Shown here piece by piece: positions 8,557 to 16,546 of a DNA stretch of 34,631 nt. Source of the DNA: Leisingera aquaemixtae (GTDB lineage Bacteria > Pseudomonadota > Alphaproteobacteria > Rhodobacterales > Rhodobacteraceae); contig NZ_CYSR01000033.1 of NCBI RefSeq assembly GCF_001458395.1, positions 244-34,874 on the forward strand, in the 5' to 3' direction. Position numbers and translations under genes: made by a program. Positions within the stretch are counted from its first letter, which is position 1. Every line of letters starts with the position of its first letter. The notes under the pieces were generated by a model. It saw nothing but the letters and a program-made list of their open reading frames with translations, searched no databases and was not told where the DNA came from.

Positions 8557-8621
8557 GAAATGCCATCAAGAATGAATATCGTCAAATCTAGAAAACCGAT
8601 TGCACAATAAGTATAACTTAT
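8557..8621 (-). promoter_or_regulatory. LysR box and promoter of the formate dehydrogenase operon
   Basis: A perfect inverted repeat ATAAGT-ATA-ACTTAT at 8607-8621 contains the T-N11-A signature of LysR-type operators. It overlaps the stop codon of the LysR gene. A minus-strand -35-like TTGACG (complement of 8580-8585) follows, with a weak -10-like CATTTC 17 bp on (complement of 8557-8562). This places the box near -65 from the expected start, the classical LysR recognition-site position. A second short inverted repeat (ATTTC-N5-GAAAT, 8547-8561) lies across the -10/+1 area and could be the activation site. Binding by the adjacent LysR is inferred. Confidence 0.6.
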
Positions 8622-9529
8622 CACGCCATTTGCGGCATCCCATCGTCCACAAACGTCGCAACAACCTCTTTCAGCGCCCGAACCGTGGTTAATTCCGGGG
8701 TCCGGTCCAGCGTCGCAATGCAAATCGGCCGCGATTGTTCCGGCCCGGTCAGCCCGAGAACCCGGGTTCCCCCCAGCTCTCCCAGGGCCTGCATCAGGGC
8801 CCGAGGCAGAATCGTTGCCGCCGAGCCTTCGCGCGCCAGCACCATCGACGCCATAAAGCCGTTGGACTCGGACACGATTTCCGGCCTCAGTTCCAGATCG
8901 GCAAAGATCCGGTCCAGGATGCGGCGGTTCTGCATCTGCTGGTCCAGCAGGCTCAGCGGCAAGTCAGCTGCTTCGGCCCAGCTAATCGTGTCGCCGCGGC
9001 CCGCCACCATCTCTTCGGGCGCCAGCAGCACATAGCTTTCTTCATACAGCGGCTGCACTGTCACCAGGTCCTGACCCAGGCTCTCGGCGTAGGTAATACC
9101 TGCATCAATTGTACCATCATAAAGGCGCTGCTGGATAGCCAACGAGGTGGTCACCTCCACCCGGGCCAGAATCCGCGGATGGGCCTGATGCACCTGGTCC
9201 ACCAGCTGCGCCGCCCAGGCGGTGGCGGTGGGCACCACCCCAAGCACCAGCGTGCCGGTCACTTCGCCGCGCGACGCGGCGATCTCCTGTTCCAGCGCCT
9301 TTGCATCATCCAAGATCGAGCGCCCCCGGCGCACGATCATCAAGCCCTCTTCGGTCAGCCCCTGAAAGCGGTTGGCACGGCGCACGATGGACAGGCCCAG
9401 CCGCTCCTCCAGATTGCGGATCCGCATGGAGAAGGCCGGCTGCGACATGCCGCAGTCGGCGGCGGCCTTGGCAAAATGCTGATGCCGCGCCAATGCGGTG
9501 AGCAGCTGAAGGTCTTTGAGTTCGATCAT
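8621..9529 (-). CDS. LysR family transcriptional regulator of formate dehydrogenase
   Basis: The 302-residue protein has a winged helix-turn-helix at about residues 4-60 (HFAKAAADCGMSQPAFSMRI is the HTH core). A periplasmic-binding-protein-like co-inducer domain spans 90-300. It lies immediately upstream of the formate dehydrogenase genes on the same strand, with only 95 bp between, and that gap holds a strong LysR box. Activation of the operon by formate or a related metabolite is the likely role, as for FdsR-type regulators. It might be partly co-transcribed with the operon if read-through occurs. Confidence 0.88.
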   Translation of the reverse strand: MIELKDLQLLTALARHQHFAKAAADCGMSQPAFSMRIRNLEERLGLSIVRRANRFQGLTEEGLMIVRRGRSILDDAKALEQEIAASRGEVTGTLVLGVVPTATAWAAQLVDQVHQAHPRILARVEVTTSLAIQQRLYDGTIDAGITYAESLGQDLVTVQPLYEESYVLLAPEEMVAGRGDTISWAEAADLPLSLLDQQMQNRRILDRIFADLELRPEIVSESNGFMASMVLAREGSAATILPRALMQALGELGGTRVLGLTGPEQSRPICIATLDRTPELTTVRALKEVVATFVDDGMPQMA

Positions 9530-9581
9530 GGCAGCACCTTACGCCGCCGCCGCAAGCCCCTGCAATGGGTCCGCCGCCCTG

Positions 9582-10106
9582 TCAGTCCTTGCTCTGCGCT
9601 TCTGCCTGCTGCGCCGCTGCGCCGTACAGTTCAACCAGTTCTTCCAGCACATCGGCAGCCCCCCGCAACCGCCCGGCCAATTCAGAATGCCCTTCAATCG
9701 CCTGCGTCAGCAGGCGTTCACGAAGAGCGTTCAGCTTACCGGCCAGCTGGCAGCCTTCGTCAGTCAGGCTGTAGGTCACTCCCGAACGGCCAGCGCCCTG
9801 TTTGCGGGTCAGTCCTGCCGATGCCAGTTTGCGCAAGGAATACTGGATATTCGGGATATCCACACGGTTGGTTGCACGCGCCAGTTCCTTGATGGATTTT
9901 GGCCGCCTGCCACTGCCGATCAGCAGCAGCAGGGTAATCTCGGCACCAGCCAAAGACACGCCGCTGACCTTCTCCAGGCAACCGGCCTGCCATCGGGTCA
10001 GGCCCTCGCCGGCCCGCTGCACCGCCATCTCCAGCCGATGCAGCCCGTCAGCGGCTGGCTCCGCGGTCTGGTATGATAACGGGTATGGGTCGACGTTGTT
10101 ATTCAA
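9582..10106 (-). CDS. Winged-helix (MarR-like) DNA-binding protein
   Basis: The 174-residue protein has a central winged-helix domain (SLAGAEITLLLLIG, then KSIKELARATNRVDIPNIQY as the HTH, then a wing ending GVTYSLTDEG). A C-terminal helical segment is probably for dimerisation. A TTG start at 10106 is preferred: GGAG lies 7 bp upstream, while the in-frame ATG at 10142 has no visible ribosome-binding site. The tail is rich in Ala, Glu and Gln. It sits between the LysR gene and a FAD/NAD(P)-binding protein, all on the minus strand. The target genes are unknown. Confidence 0.7.
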   Translation of the reverse strand: MNNNVDPYPLSYQTAEPAADGLHRLEMAVQRAGEGLTRWQAGCLEKVSGVSLAGAEITLLLLIGSGRRPKSIKELARATNRVDIPNIQYSLRKLASAGLTRKQGAGRSGVTYSLTDEGCQLAGKLNALRERLLTQAIEGHSELAGRLRGAADVLEELVELYGAAAQQAEAQSKD

Positions 10107-10391
10107 GGAACAGCTCCAAAAAAATGCGGCCCAAACGGGCATGAAAACTGCAGATCAGAATACAGGAGACACCAGCGCGCCTTGCCCGGCACAGGAATAC
10201 GCGCCAGGGCCACAGCACACAGAGGCACTGCCCCCTTATTGAAAATCCATCTCAAATTGCCCGGAACTTATCCAACCAATTCCTCCGGACTTCAATACCC
10301 GGCAGCGCAATCCGTTGCCCTGACGGCAGCGCCACGCCCGCTGGCAGACCTGCTAAAACACCGCGGCCGCCGTCTGCATCCGGACCGGAGA
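10107..10391. other. Intergenic region without recognisable gene
   Basis: These 285 bp separate the FAD/NAD(P)-binding protein gene from the winged-helix regulator gene. I see no coding sequence that I can support, no clear terminator and no RNA motif. The region presumably carries the promoter of the regulator. A GCGGCCGC palindrome near 10365 has no loop and is not treated as a hairpin. Confidence 0.5.
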
Positions 10392-12053
10392 TCAGGACGG
10401 GGATGCCCCCTGGTCCGGAAGCGCCGAAAGCACGCTCTGCGCCCATCGGTCAGGGATGCTGCCGAAACAGTCATGAATCGAATCCGTGGCGATAGCGCTG
10501 CCGTTCGCCAAGCGGCCCACCAGCGCAAGCCCGGCCACCCGCACCCCGTCTGCCGCGATCAGCGCAGCATCGGGGGCACAGCGCGCGCCCAAACCGTCAC
10601 CCAAGGGTTTCAGCGACAGGTCCTGCCGCAGCCCGGCCACCAGCGGTTCCGTCACGGGGGCCAGAGCAGGCTGGGGCAGCACAGCGTCAATCATGACGCT
10701 GGCGGTGACCGTATGCCCGCCGCTGTGCAGCTTCCAGCCCTGCGGGGTAAGCGTGATATCGGGATCGTCCGCGGCACGCGGATCCACCAGCCCGGTTTCG
10801 ATCAGGATCCGCAACTGACGGGCGGTTTCCACCGGCGCACCATAGGAGTAACGCTTGAGCCCGTCGTCGAAACTCACAAATTCCTGCGCGGTGGCGGCAG
10901 ACACAGAAGCGCTGTCAAACACGCGGCGCAGCAGCGGCTGCCATTTCCGCCAAAGCTGGCCGATCGTATAACCGACGGCGGGCGGCTCCCGCCCCTCGGC
11001 CTGGGAGATTCCCGCGCGCAGGGCGTCCAGCGTTCCCCGCTGCTCCTGGCTGCCGGGGCGTTCGCTTTCCAGCTCCAGCCACGCGCGCACCTCGTCAGAC
11101 TGAACCGCGCCTCCGCCTGCGCGGATGACGCGCAGTGCCGCGCTTTCAAGCACGCCGCGCACCGGCTCCAGTCCGGACCCGGGCTGCTCAGACAAGCCGG
11201 CACGCAAGGCCTCCTCGAAGGCCGCGCTTTCCTCCTGCGAGGGATCAAACCGCGCATCCAGCTTTGCATTCAGAGGTTTCGGGGCAGGTGCGTGCCCATC
11301 CAGCGAGAACGGCACGATCCTGGCCGGCTCCCGTCCCGACGCGATGTAACTGCTGCCTGCGAACCTGCCCCCCAGCCCCAAGGTCAGCATGCGGACCACG
11401 TCAAGCGCCGACAGCGCCATGCCGCGTATGCCGACCACCCGGCCCGCCCAGTCCTCGGCCGCATCTATCAGCCCTTTTCCCGGATAGGCAGGCCTCAAGG
11501 GCAATGAATGCCGGTCCGCGTGATCCTGCCAGCGGCAGAGCTGATCATCGCTGGCAGTTTCAGGCTGGCCAAGCGACAGCAGCACATGGCCGAACGGGCC
11601 ATGAGCCACGCCTTGCGCATACAGGTGCCAGCCCTCCCCGCCGCGCCGGGCCTCAGTCACCCGCACTGCGCGCCGGGTCACGGTTATGTGGCTTGGCAAC
11701 TGCGCAAGAAGCGTCTCGAACCGGGCGTTCAGATAGGCGCCAAGCCTGGCCCGCGGCAGATACGCCTCGCCATCGCCGCCGGTTAGGCCCATCCAATCGG
11801 CAAAACTGCCTTCCCCCTCGCGCGCGAATGGCGGCGGCGGCAGATCTATACTGCGCACCGGCAGGTTCAGCAGGCAGGTTTCACTTTCGCCAGGACTGAA
11901 GCTTGGACCCGACGCAGGCCAGCTTGACGGCTCGAAGACATCCACCGCCAGGGCTGCGCCTGCCCCGGAAGCACGGCGCACCAGCGCCTCCAGCGCTGCC
12001 AGGCCGCGCGGCCCGAATCCAACGATCGCAACCCGGCGCCGGTCCCGCCCCAT
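10392..12053 (-). CDS. FAD/NAD(P)-binding protein (COG4529-like)
   Basis: The 553-residue protein opens with the dinucleotide-binding strand and GFGPRG turn (residues 12-17). Next comes an FxPSSWPASGPSF segment and the LLNLPVRSIDLPPP motif seen in the family of uncharacterised FAD/NAD(P)-binding proteins related to lysine/ornithine N-monooxygenases. No signal peptide is seen, so it is cytoplasmic. It lies downstream of a polar amino acid ABC transporter on the same strand (182 bp gap), which suggests it oxidises or hydroxylates an imported amino-acid-like compound. Its reaction is unknown. A hairpin at the end of the ATPase gene could reduce read-through, so co-transcription is not certain. 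Confidence 0.7.
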   Translation of the reverse strand: MGRDRRRVAIVGFGPRGLAALEALVRRASGAGAALAVDVFEPSSWPASGPSFSPGESETCLLNLPVRSIDLPPPPFAREGEGSFADWMGLTGGDGEAYLPRARLGAYLNARFETLLAQLPSHITVTRRAVRVTEARRGGEGWHLYAQGVAHGPFGHVLLSLGQPETASDDQLCRWQDHADRHSLPLRPAYPGKGLIDAAEDWAGRVVGIRGMALSALDVVRMLTLGLGGRFAGSSYIASGREPARIVPFSLDGHAPAPKPLNAKLDARFDPSQEESAAFEEALRAGLSEQPGSGLEPVRGVLESAALRVIRAGGGAVQSDEVRAWLELESERPGSQEQRGTLDALRAGISQAEGREPPAVGYTIGQLWRKWQPLLRRVFDSASVSAATAQEFVSFDDGLKRYSYGAPVETARQLRILIETGLVDPRAADDPDITLTPQGWKLHSGGHTVTASVMIDAVLPQPALAPVTEPLVAGLRQDLSLKPLGDGLGARCAPDAALIAADGVRVAGLALVGRLANGSAIATDSIHDCFGSIPDRWAQSVLSALPDQGASPS

Positions 12054-12202
12054 TCATGCACTCCCTCACCCAGCATGGTTCCGCCACCTTGGTCTGCGGC
12101 GGCCCCGCAGTGCAAGCCATTATCGCGCCGGGGGTCAGGGCGCGTTATTCCTGCAAAGGCATTTTGGTCAGGGCCTGCGGGGATGCAGCCGGGTAATAGT
12201 TG

Positions 12203-12236
12203 AAGGCCGTTCAGGCACCCATGCCCCTTCGGCCTT
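12203..12236 (-). terminator. Possible weak terminator or attenuator after the ABC ATPase gene
   Basis: Arms AAGGCCG (12203-12209) and CGGCCTT (12230-12236) pair perfectly, with an inner GGCA/TGCC pairing. The hairpin begins at the last base of the ATPase stop codon. The minus-strand sequence after it (CAACTATTACC) is only moderately U-rich, so it may partly separate the transporter from the downstream FAD/NAD(P)-binding protein gene. Confidence 0.4.
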
Positions 12237-12985
12237 TATCCGGCCCCTTGCTCGCGGCCGACCCGTTTCAGGAACCGCCTCAGCCGATCGTCCCGGGGCG
12301 CATCAAAGATCTGACTTGGCGGACCGGCTTCAACGATCTTGCCGCCGTCCATGAAAACGACACGGTCCGCGATTTCGCGTGCGAACTGCATCTCGTGGGT
12401 GACGATGATCATAGTCTGGCTTTTCTCGGCGACCCGCCGCATCAAGTCCAGCACCTCACCCACCCATTCCGGATCCAGCGCCGAGGTCGGCTCGTCAAAC
12501 AGCAGGACTTCGGCGCCCAAGGCCATCGCGCGGCCAATGCCCACGCGCTGCTGCTGGCCGCCGGACAAAGCCGCCGGATAGCTGTCCGCCTTCTCGGCCA
12601 GCCCGGTTTCGCGCAGCACCGACAGCGCGCGCTCCTCAGCCTCGGCGCGGGGGCGCTTCTGCACGGTGACAAGCGCCTCCATGATGTTCTCTTTTGCCGT
12701 CTTGTTGGCAAAAAGCGCGTAGTTCTGGAACACAAACCCGGTGCGGCGGCGCAAGGCGAGGATATCGGACTTGGACGCCCGCGCGGCATCAACGGTCAGA
12801 TCGCCGACGGTTATTTGCCCCGCATCCGGCACGTCGAGAAAATTCAGGCTCCGCAGCAGCGTCGACTTCCCGGTTCCGGACGGGCCGATCACAACAACCT
12901 TTTCGCCGTCTTCGATATCAAGGTCGATGCCGCGCAGCACCGGCGCGCCGCGAAACGACTTGGTCAGTCCCCGGATTGAAATCAT
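12236..12985 (-). CDS. Polar amino acid ABC transporter, ATP-binding protein
   Basis: This is a 249-residue ATPase of the GlnQ/HisP family. Walker A is GPSGTGKS (34-41), the signature is LSGGQQQR, Walker B is LLFDEPTSALDPE and the switch histidine lies in IVTHEMQFA. Length and motifs are complete. Its ATG overlaps the permease stop by 4 bp (ATGA), so translation is coupled. It energises uptake of a polar amino acid or an analogue with the permease and binding protein encoded upstream. Confidence 0.93.
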   Translation of the reverse strand: MISIRGLTKSFRGAPVLRGIDLDIEDGEKVVVIGPSGTGKSTLLRSLNFLDVPDAGQITVGDLTVDAARASKSDILALRRRTGFVFQNYALFANKTAKENIMEALVTVQKRPRAEAEERALSVLRETGLAEKADSYPAALSGGQQQRVGIGRAMALGAEVLLFDEPTSALDPEWVGEVLDLMRRVAEKSQTMIIVTHEMQFAREIADRVVFMDGGKIVEAGPPSQIFDAPRDDRLRRFLKRVGREQGAG

Positions 12986-13656
12986 CGCGCAAAAGCCTTG
13001 TTCAGACGGGTTTCCAGCCGGCCCTGCACCTGGCTCAGCGCCTCAACCATGATCCAGTAGATGACGGCAACCACCAGAAACGCCTCGAAATAGAGGAAGC
13101 TGCCAGCCGCCTCCTTTTGGGCTGCGCCCATCATTTCGGTAACGCCAAGCGTGAAGGCGAGCGAGGTGCCCTTGATCATATCAATGAAGTAATTCACCAG
13201 CGTCGGCGCCGCGATCCGCGCGGCCTGCGGAAGAATGATGCGGCGCATCATCTGCGCCTGTGTCATGCCGATAGATTGCGCCGCCTCCCACTGGCTGCGG
13301 TCGACCCCCGCAATAGCGGCCCGGATGCTTTCGGCCATGTAAGCGGCGAAATGAAGCGTAAGCCCCATGACCGCGGCCGTGACGCCGTTGATATTGGCAA
13401 GCGCCGGCAGCAGCTGCGGCAAGCCGAAATAGAACAGAAACAGCTGCACCAGCAGCGGGGTGCCGCGAAAGAAGCTGATGAACAGAACAACCAGATTGTC
13501 CAGCACCGGCACCCTGATGACCCGTTCGACCGCCAGCAGCGAGGCAAGGGCCAGCGCAAGCACCATGGATGCGCCGGCCATTGCCAGGGTGATCGGAACG
13601 TAGGAAAGGATGACGGGCACAAGCCCAAGCATGTAATCGAAGTCGAGCGCCCGCAT
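12982..13656 (-). CDS. Polar amino acid ABC transporter, permease
   Basis: The protein has 224 residues and several hydrophobic helices. The HisM/GlnP-type EAA loop is AQSIGMTQAQMMRRIILPQA, followed by IKGTSLAFTLGVTEMM, which is near diagnostic for this family. Only one permease gene is present, so the membrane unit is probably a homodimer. It overlaps the ATPase gene by 4 bp and lies 8 bp after the binding-protein gene. Confidence 0.92.
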   Translation of the reverse strand: MRALDFDYMLGLVPVILSYVPITLAMAGASMVLALALASLLAVERVIRVPVLDNLVVLFISFFRGTPLLVQLFLFYFGLPQLLPALANINGVTAAVMGLTLHFAAYMAESIRAAIAGVDRSQWEAAQSIGMTQAQMMRRIILPQAARIAAPTLVNYFIDMIKGTSLAFTLGVTEMMGAAQKEAAGSFLYFEAFLVVAVIYWIMVEALSQVQGRLETRLNKAFAR

Positions 13657-13664
13657 CGTCTGTC

Positions 13665-14420
13665 CTATTGCGCAACTGTAATGTCAGAACCGAACCACTT
13701 CATGGAGATTTCGGTCAACGTGCCATCCGCCCGCAGCGTGTCCAGGGCTGCGTCGATCCGGTCACGCAGCGCGCGCCCCTCTTCGGTATCGGCAAACGGC
13801 AGCGCATTGCGGATCTCGGAGAACGGCGCCCCGGCCAGTTCCAGAGGCAGCGGGCTTTCCTTGATCAACTGGACCGACGACACGCGGTCCATCACAAAGG
13901 CATCGACCCGTCCAAGCGCGGTGTCCTGTGCGATATTGCTCTCGTAAGTGCGGATGTCGATGTCTTCCGCATAAGGCAGCTCGTTCAGCAGCTGCTCGAA
14001 GTTTGAGCCGAGGTTGACTGCAACCGACCGGCCGCGAAGGTCTTCGACCGACCCGACTTCATCATTGCCCTTGCGCACGACGACTTGCGCCCCGTCGATC
14101 ACATAGGGCTGGCTGAAGGCGAATTTTGCCTCGCGCTCCGGCGTGATCGTGATCTGGTTTGCAATGGTATCGATCCGTCCGGATTCCAGCGCCCCGACCA
14201 GCCCGGAAAAGGTCATGGTCTCATATGCGATGTCCAAACCGGCCACTTCGCCCACTGCGTCCATCACATCGACTTCGAAACCTTGCAGCTTGTCCTGTTT
14301 GACAAAGGTAAACGGGAAGTAGCCTCCCGACATCCCAACCCGCAGCTGTTCAGTCTCGGCGATGGCGGCGGTGCCCAGCACGGCGGCGGTAAACGCGCCG
14401 AAAGTAAGGGATTTTAGCAT
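13665..14420 (-). CDS. Polar amino acid ABC transporter, periplasmic substrate-binding protein
   Basis: The 251-residue protein has a Sec signal peptide (residues 1 to about 21, ending AIAE). A complete bacterial extracellular solute-binding family 3 fold follows, with GYFPFTFV, GFEVDVMDAV and FSGLVGALESGRIDTIANQITITPER-type segments. The start at 14420 is chosen because AGGA precedes it and the signal peptide begins here; an upstream in-frame ATG at 14468 would bury the signal. The family covers cystine, glutamine, arginine and related ligands. The ligand cannot be specified. It is the first gene of the transporter operon. Confidence 0.9.
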   Translation of the reverse strand: MLKSLTFGAFTAAVLGTAAIAETEQLRVGMSGGYFPFTFVKQDKLQGFEVDVMDAVGEVAGLDIAYETMTFSGLVGALESGRIDTIANQITITPEREAKFAFSQPYVIDGAQVVVRKGNDEVGSVEDLRGRSVAVNLGSNFEQLLNELPYAEDIDIRTYESNIAQDTALGRVDAFVMDRVSSVQLIKESPLPLELAGAPFSEIRNALPFADTEEGRALRDRIDAALDTLRADGTLTEISMKWFGSDITVAQ

Positions 14421-14908
14421 AGGTCTGTTCCTGTCTGAGTGATCCGCCATAAAGTGAGGGTCCAGCACGATGTTTCAACCTTTTGGTCAAATGAAAAACA
14501 GCCCTTTGGCCTCGCGCCCTTAAGGGAAACATGCATTTTGGTCCAGACGCAAAGCGCGCAACGCATGTCTTTTCAAGCCCGAGGTCCGCAGAATTTTCTC
14601 CCTTCCATAATCGCGACTTTCTGAGCAGCCGGAAGCAGCCGCTTTTCAGGGGCCTTCGGGATCAGGACAAATCAAACGCGCCTTGGCCAGTAGGGTGACC
14701 TAAGCAAGCATTGATCGCCTACCCACGTTGTCGAATTAGCAGATCTCGGATACAAAAGACGCCGCCGACACCCTGCGTTTCCTCGCTACTCAGCAGTACG
14801 AAGTGCATAGTCGGCCTTCTGGTGGCAGCGCAGTACCACGCCATCACTGCCATAGGCTTAGCGGGCATGAAATTTAAAAAGCCCCACTTGAGTGGTCCAA
14901 ATTGAAAG
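14421..14908. other. Gene-free region upstream of the transporter operon, with IS debris at its left-reading end
   Basis: No gene can be supported in these 488 bp. The part next to 14420 must carry the promoter of the amino acid transporter operon; TTTTGGTC occurs twice (about 14480 and 14535). A 22-bp segment at 14802-14823 closely matches 14911-14931 in the adjacent IS3 transposase tail, so IS-derived debris probably extends into the 14.8-14.9 kb part. Confidence 0.5.
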
Positions 14909-15040
14909 TTAGTGCATGGTTGGCCTTTGGTCCATCAGGAGGATGGCCTCTGGCGCAGGCGGGCGGTAGCCCAGAGCACTGTGGGGCCGTTTGGTGTTGT
15001 AGTGTGTTCTCCAGCTTTCGATAATGATCTGGGCCTCGCG
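14909..15040 (-). pseudogene. IS3-family transposase (OrfB) C-terminal remnant
   Basis: The minus strand encodes 43 residues including IIESWRTHYNTKRPHSALGY followed by RPPAPE, then a stop. This is the standard C-terminus of the DDE transposase OrfB of IS3-family elements. Everything upstream of residue R1 is missing: at 15041 the sequence switches to an unrelated recombinase fragment on the other strand. A terminal-repeat-like sequence (GGACCACTCAAGTGGGGC on the minus strand) follows the stop. It is a dead remnant. Confidence 0.85.
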
Positions 15041-15265
15041 TACCGGGAGCGAGTGTCCCGGCTGATCAGGAACCTTGGCTCAGCCGAAGGCATGGAGGTA
15101 GCTAAGGAGGCGCTGCGGGCGCTGGTGGAGCGGATCGTGCTGACGCCTGCGGCGGAGGGCACTGGCTTGGACCTGACCCTGGAGGGCGACCTGGCGGGTC
15201 TCCTGTGTCTGGCGGCAGGTGCGGAAGGCCCAAACACGAAGAAGGCCCCGGACAGAGCATTCTAA
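15041..15265 (+). pseudogene. Serine recombinase C-terminal remnant
   Basis: The reading frame gives YRERVSRLIRNLGSAEG, then EALRALVERIVLTP, then LEGDLAGLLCLAAG. This matches the C-terminal region of large serine site-specific recombinases (the typical end is LRALIxxIxLxP...GDLAGIL). The N-terminal resolvase domain and most of the recombinase domain are gone. The fragment joins the IS3 remnant directly at its left side. A frame reading IAGAGNRR just after the stop (about 15297) recalls the VAGAGFEPATF tail of some such recombinases. Confidence 0.7.
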
Positions 15266-15537
15266 GACTTTGATTTATATTATAAAATTGTTTTGATTGC
15301 GGGAGCAGGCAACCGCCGTATCCTACCTGCCCTCACCGCAATGATATCAACGTATGATAGAGCACAGCTAACGGCAACTTTGCGCATATCGCGGGGTTTG
15401 AAAAGTGTGGGCAAATTCTCCGGACTACCTGCAATGTCTTGGTGGCAGATTGCAACCTTCGTGCAGCTTCATCTGCTGCTGTTGGTTTCTCGCTTATAGC
15501 GTGTAGCTTGGCACAGCTGCGTCTCAAAAGAGCACTG

Positions 15538-16122
15538 TCAGGCGTGCGGGTACACTCGAAGCGGCGGCAGATGCAATGCGACTTGATCCCCGGTTGCGAT
15601 CCCGCCCTCCTTTTCCACCCAGGTTACAAGGCCCCGGCGGTTAGTGGCTGCTTTTACGAAACGTTTGCCCTTGCCGGGATAACGCTTGTCGATCTCGTCT
15701 CCGGGATACCGGCAGGGGCGGTTTTCATTGTCCACGACCAGCGCCGCGCCCGAACTGAACAGGAGCCGCGATGATGGTGGCAGCAGGGTCAAATCGGGTA
15801 TGCCTGCCACCACGATGTTGGCACCGATCCAGCCTGCATCGAACCGGGGCAAATCCATATGGCGGCGGATGCGGTCCAGGTCCTCAGCCGAGAGAATGGT
15901 AATCTGCCGTGTATTTCGGATCGGAGTGCCGGCCGGGTATTGACGGCGGAACCGCACATCAGCCTCGGCGACGAGCCCGGCGTGCCGATCCTCTGCCATA
16001 CCCTCAAAGGTAATAGTGCTCCTGTCGATCCTCCGCGTGGCGAGGCTTTCGTCGCTGGCATCGCTGTTGGCGTAAAGCGCGGTCACGGATCCGGTGATTT
16101 TCGTTGGGTTGAGAATGGTCAT
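15538..16122 (-). CDS. MOSC domain-containing protein
   Basis: The 194-residue protein belongs to the MOSC (molybdenum cofactor sulfurase C-terminal) superfamily. It shows GMAEDRHAGL near residue 41, QITILSAEDLDRI at 73, GANIVVAGIPDLTLLP at 100, and the conserved Cys 137 in NRPCRY. These proteins bind or transfer sulphur on molybdenum cofactor or related groups. The start at 16122 is preferred over the in-frame ATG at 16200 because an AGAGG sequence precedes it. It stands alone between the IS remnants and the catabolic cluster. A functional tie to the molybdenum formate dehydrogenase is possible but distant. Confidence 0.8.
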   Translation of the reverse strand: MTILNPTKITGSVTALYANSDASDESLATRRIDRSTITFEGMAEDRHAGLVAEADVRFRRQYPAGTPIRNTRQITILSAEDLDRIRRHMDLPRFDAGWIGANIVVAGIPDLTLLPPSSRLLFSSGAALVVDNENRPCRYPGDEIDKRYPGKGKRFVKAATNRRGLVTWVEKEGGIATGDQVALHLPPLRVYPHA

Positions 16123-16546
16123 CTGCCTTGCCTCTTTGGCCTTGTCGTTCCGTGATTTCAGCACGCTGCCACGGCTCGGCACATCCAGGCCGCGGCACAT
16201 AGGATTTTCCCGGTTTCGGCGTCAGCACGGCTGCCCTGCCGGGTACCGCACTACATGACACGTGGAAAATTATGGGATGCTATCCCAGGCCGCCCCGCAA
16301 GGCAGCTAACCTAAATAGGGTAGCGGTGACCAACGGAGCGCACCGCCCAGACAGGCCAACAGCAGGGTGATGCCGGATGCGGCGCAAACAAGAGTGCGCC
16401 ACTGCTGCCTCCTGAACTGAAGTCAGCTGACGGAAAAACCCGGGAGCCCTGCCCGGCAGCCTGCCAGTCCCACTGAAGGGGGACTACCGGGAAGCTGTCC
16501 GGGCGTGGATCATAGGGGTATTTCCGGAAACTTGCAGGAGCGTTCG
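16123..16546. other. Divergent intergenic region, no supported gene
   Basis: These 424 bp must hold promoters for the MOSC gene (minus) and the carbamoylase operon (plus). The stretch 16430-16500 is rich in short complementary G/C blocks (CCCGGG, TGCCCGGCAG, CCCACTG, CCGGGAAG) and may fold, but I could not fit it to a known riboswitch. A minus-strand hydrophobic reading frame near 16315-16420 lacks any start codon. Confidence 0.4.

Noticed and set aside
3963-8591. Open frame of 1542 codons on the plus strand across the formate dehydrogenase genes
   Set aside because: It is antisense to two clear formate dehydrogenase genes. Its translation is rich in His, Arg and Gln with no recognisable domain, a usual shadow of G+C-rich coding DNA.
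14711-14905. Small frames in both directions near the IS3 remnant
   Set aside because: They have no recognisable domain and no ribosome-binding site, and the DNA looks like IS debris.
16315-16420. Short hydrophobic peptide frame on the minus strand (contains GITLLLACLGGALRW)
   Set aside because: It has no ATG, GTG or TTG start after the upstream stop codon and no ribosome-binding site.
16430-16510. Cobalamin-riboswitch-like pieces (CCCACTG followed by CCGGGAAG)
   Set aside because: The conserved AGCCAGGAGACCTGCC box does not follow, the spacing is wrong, and the downstream carbamoylase has no link to cobalamin.
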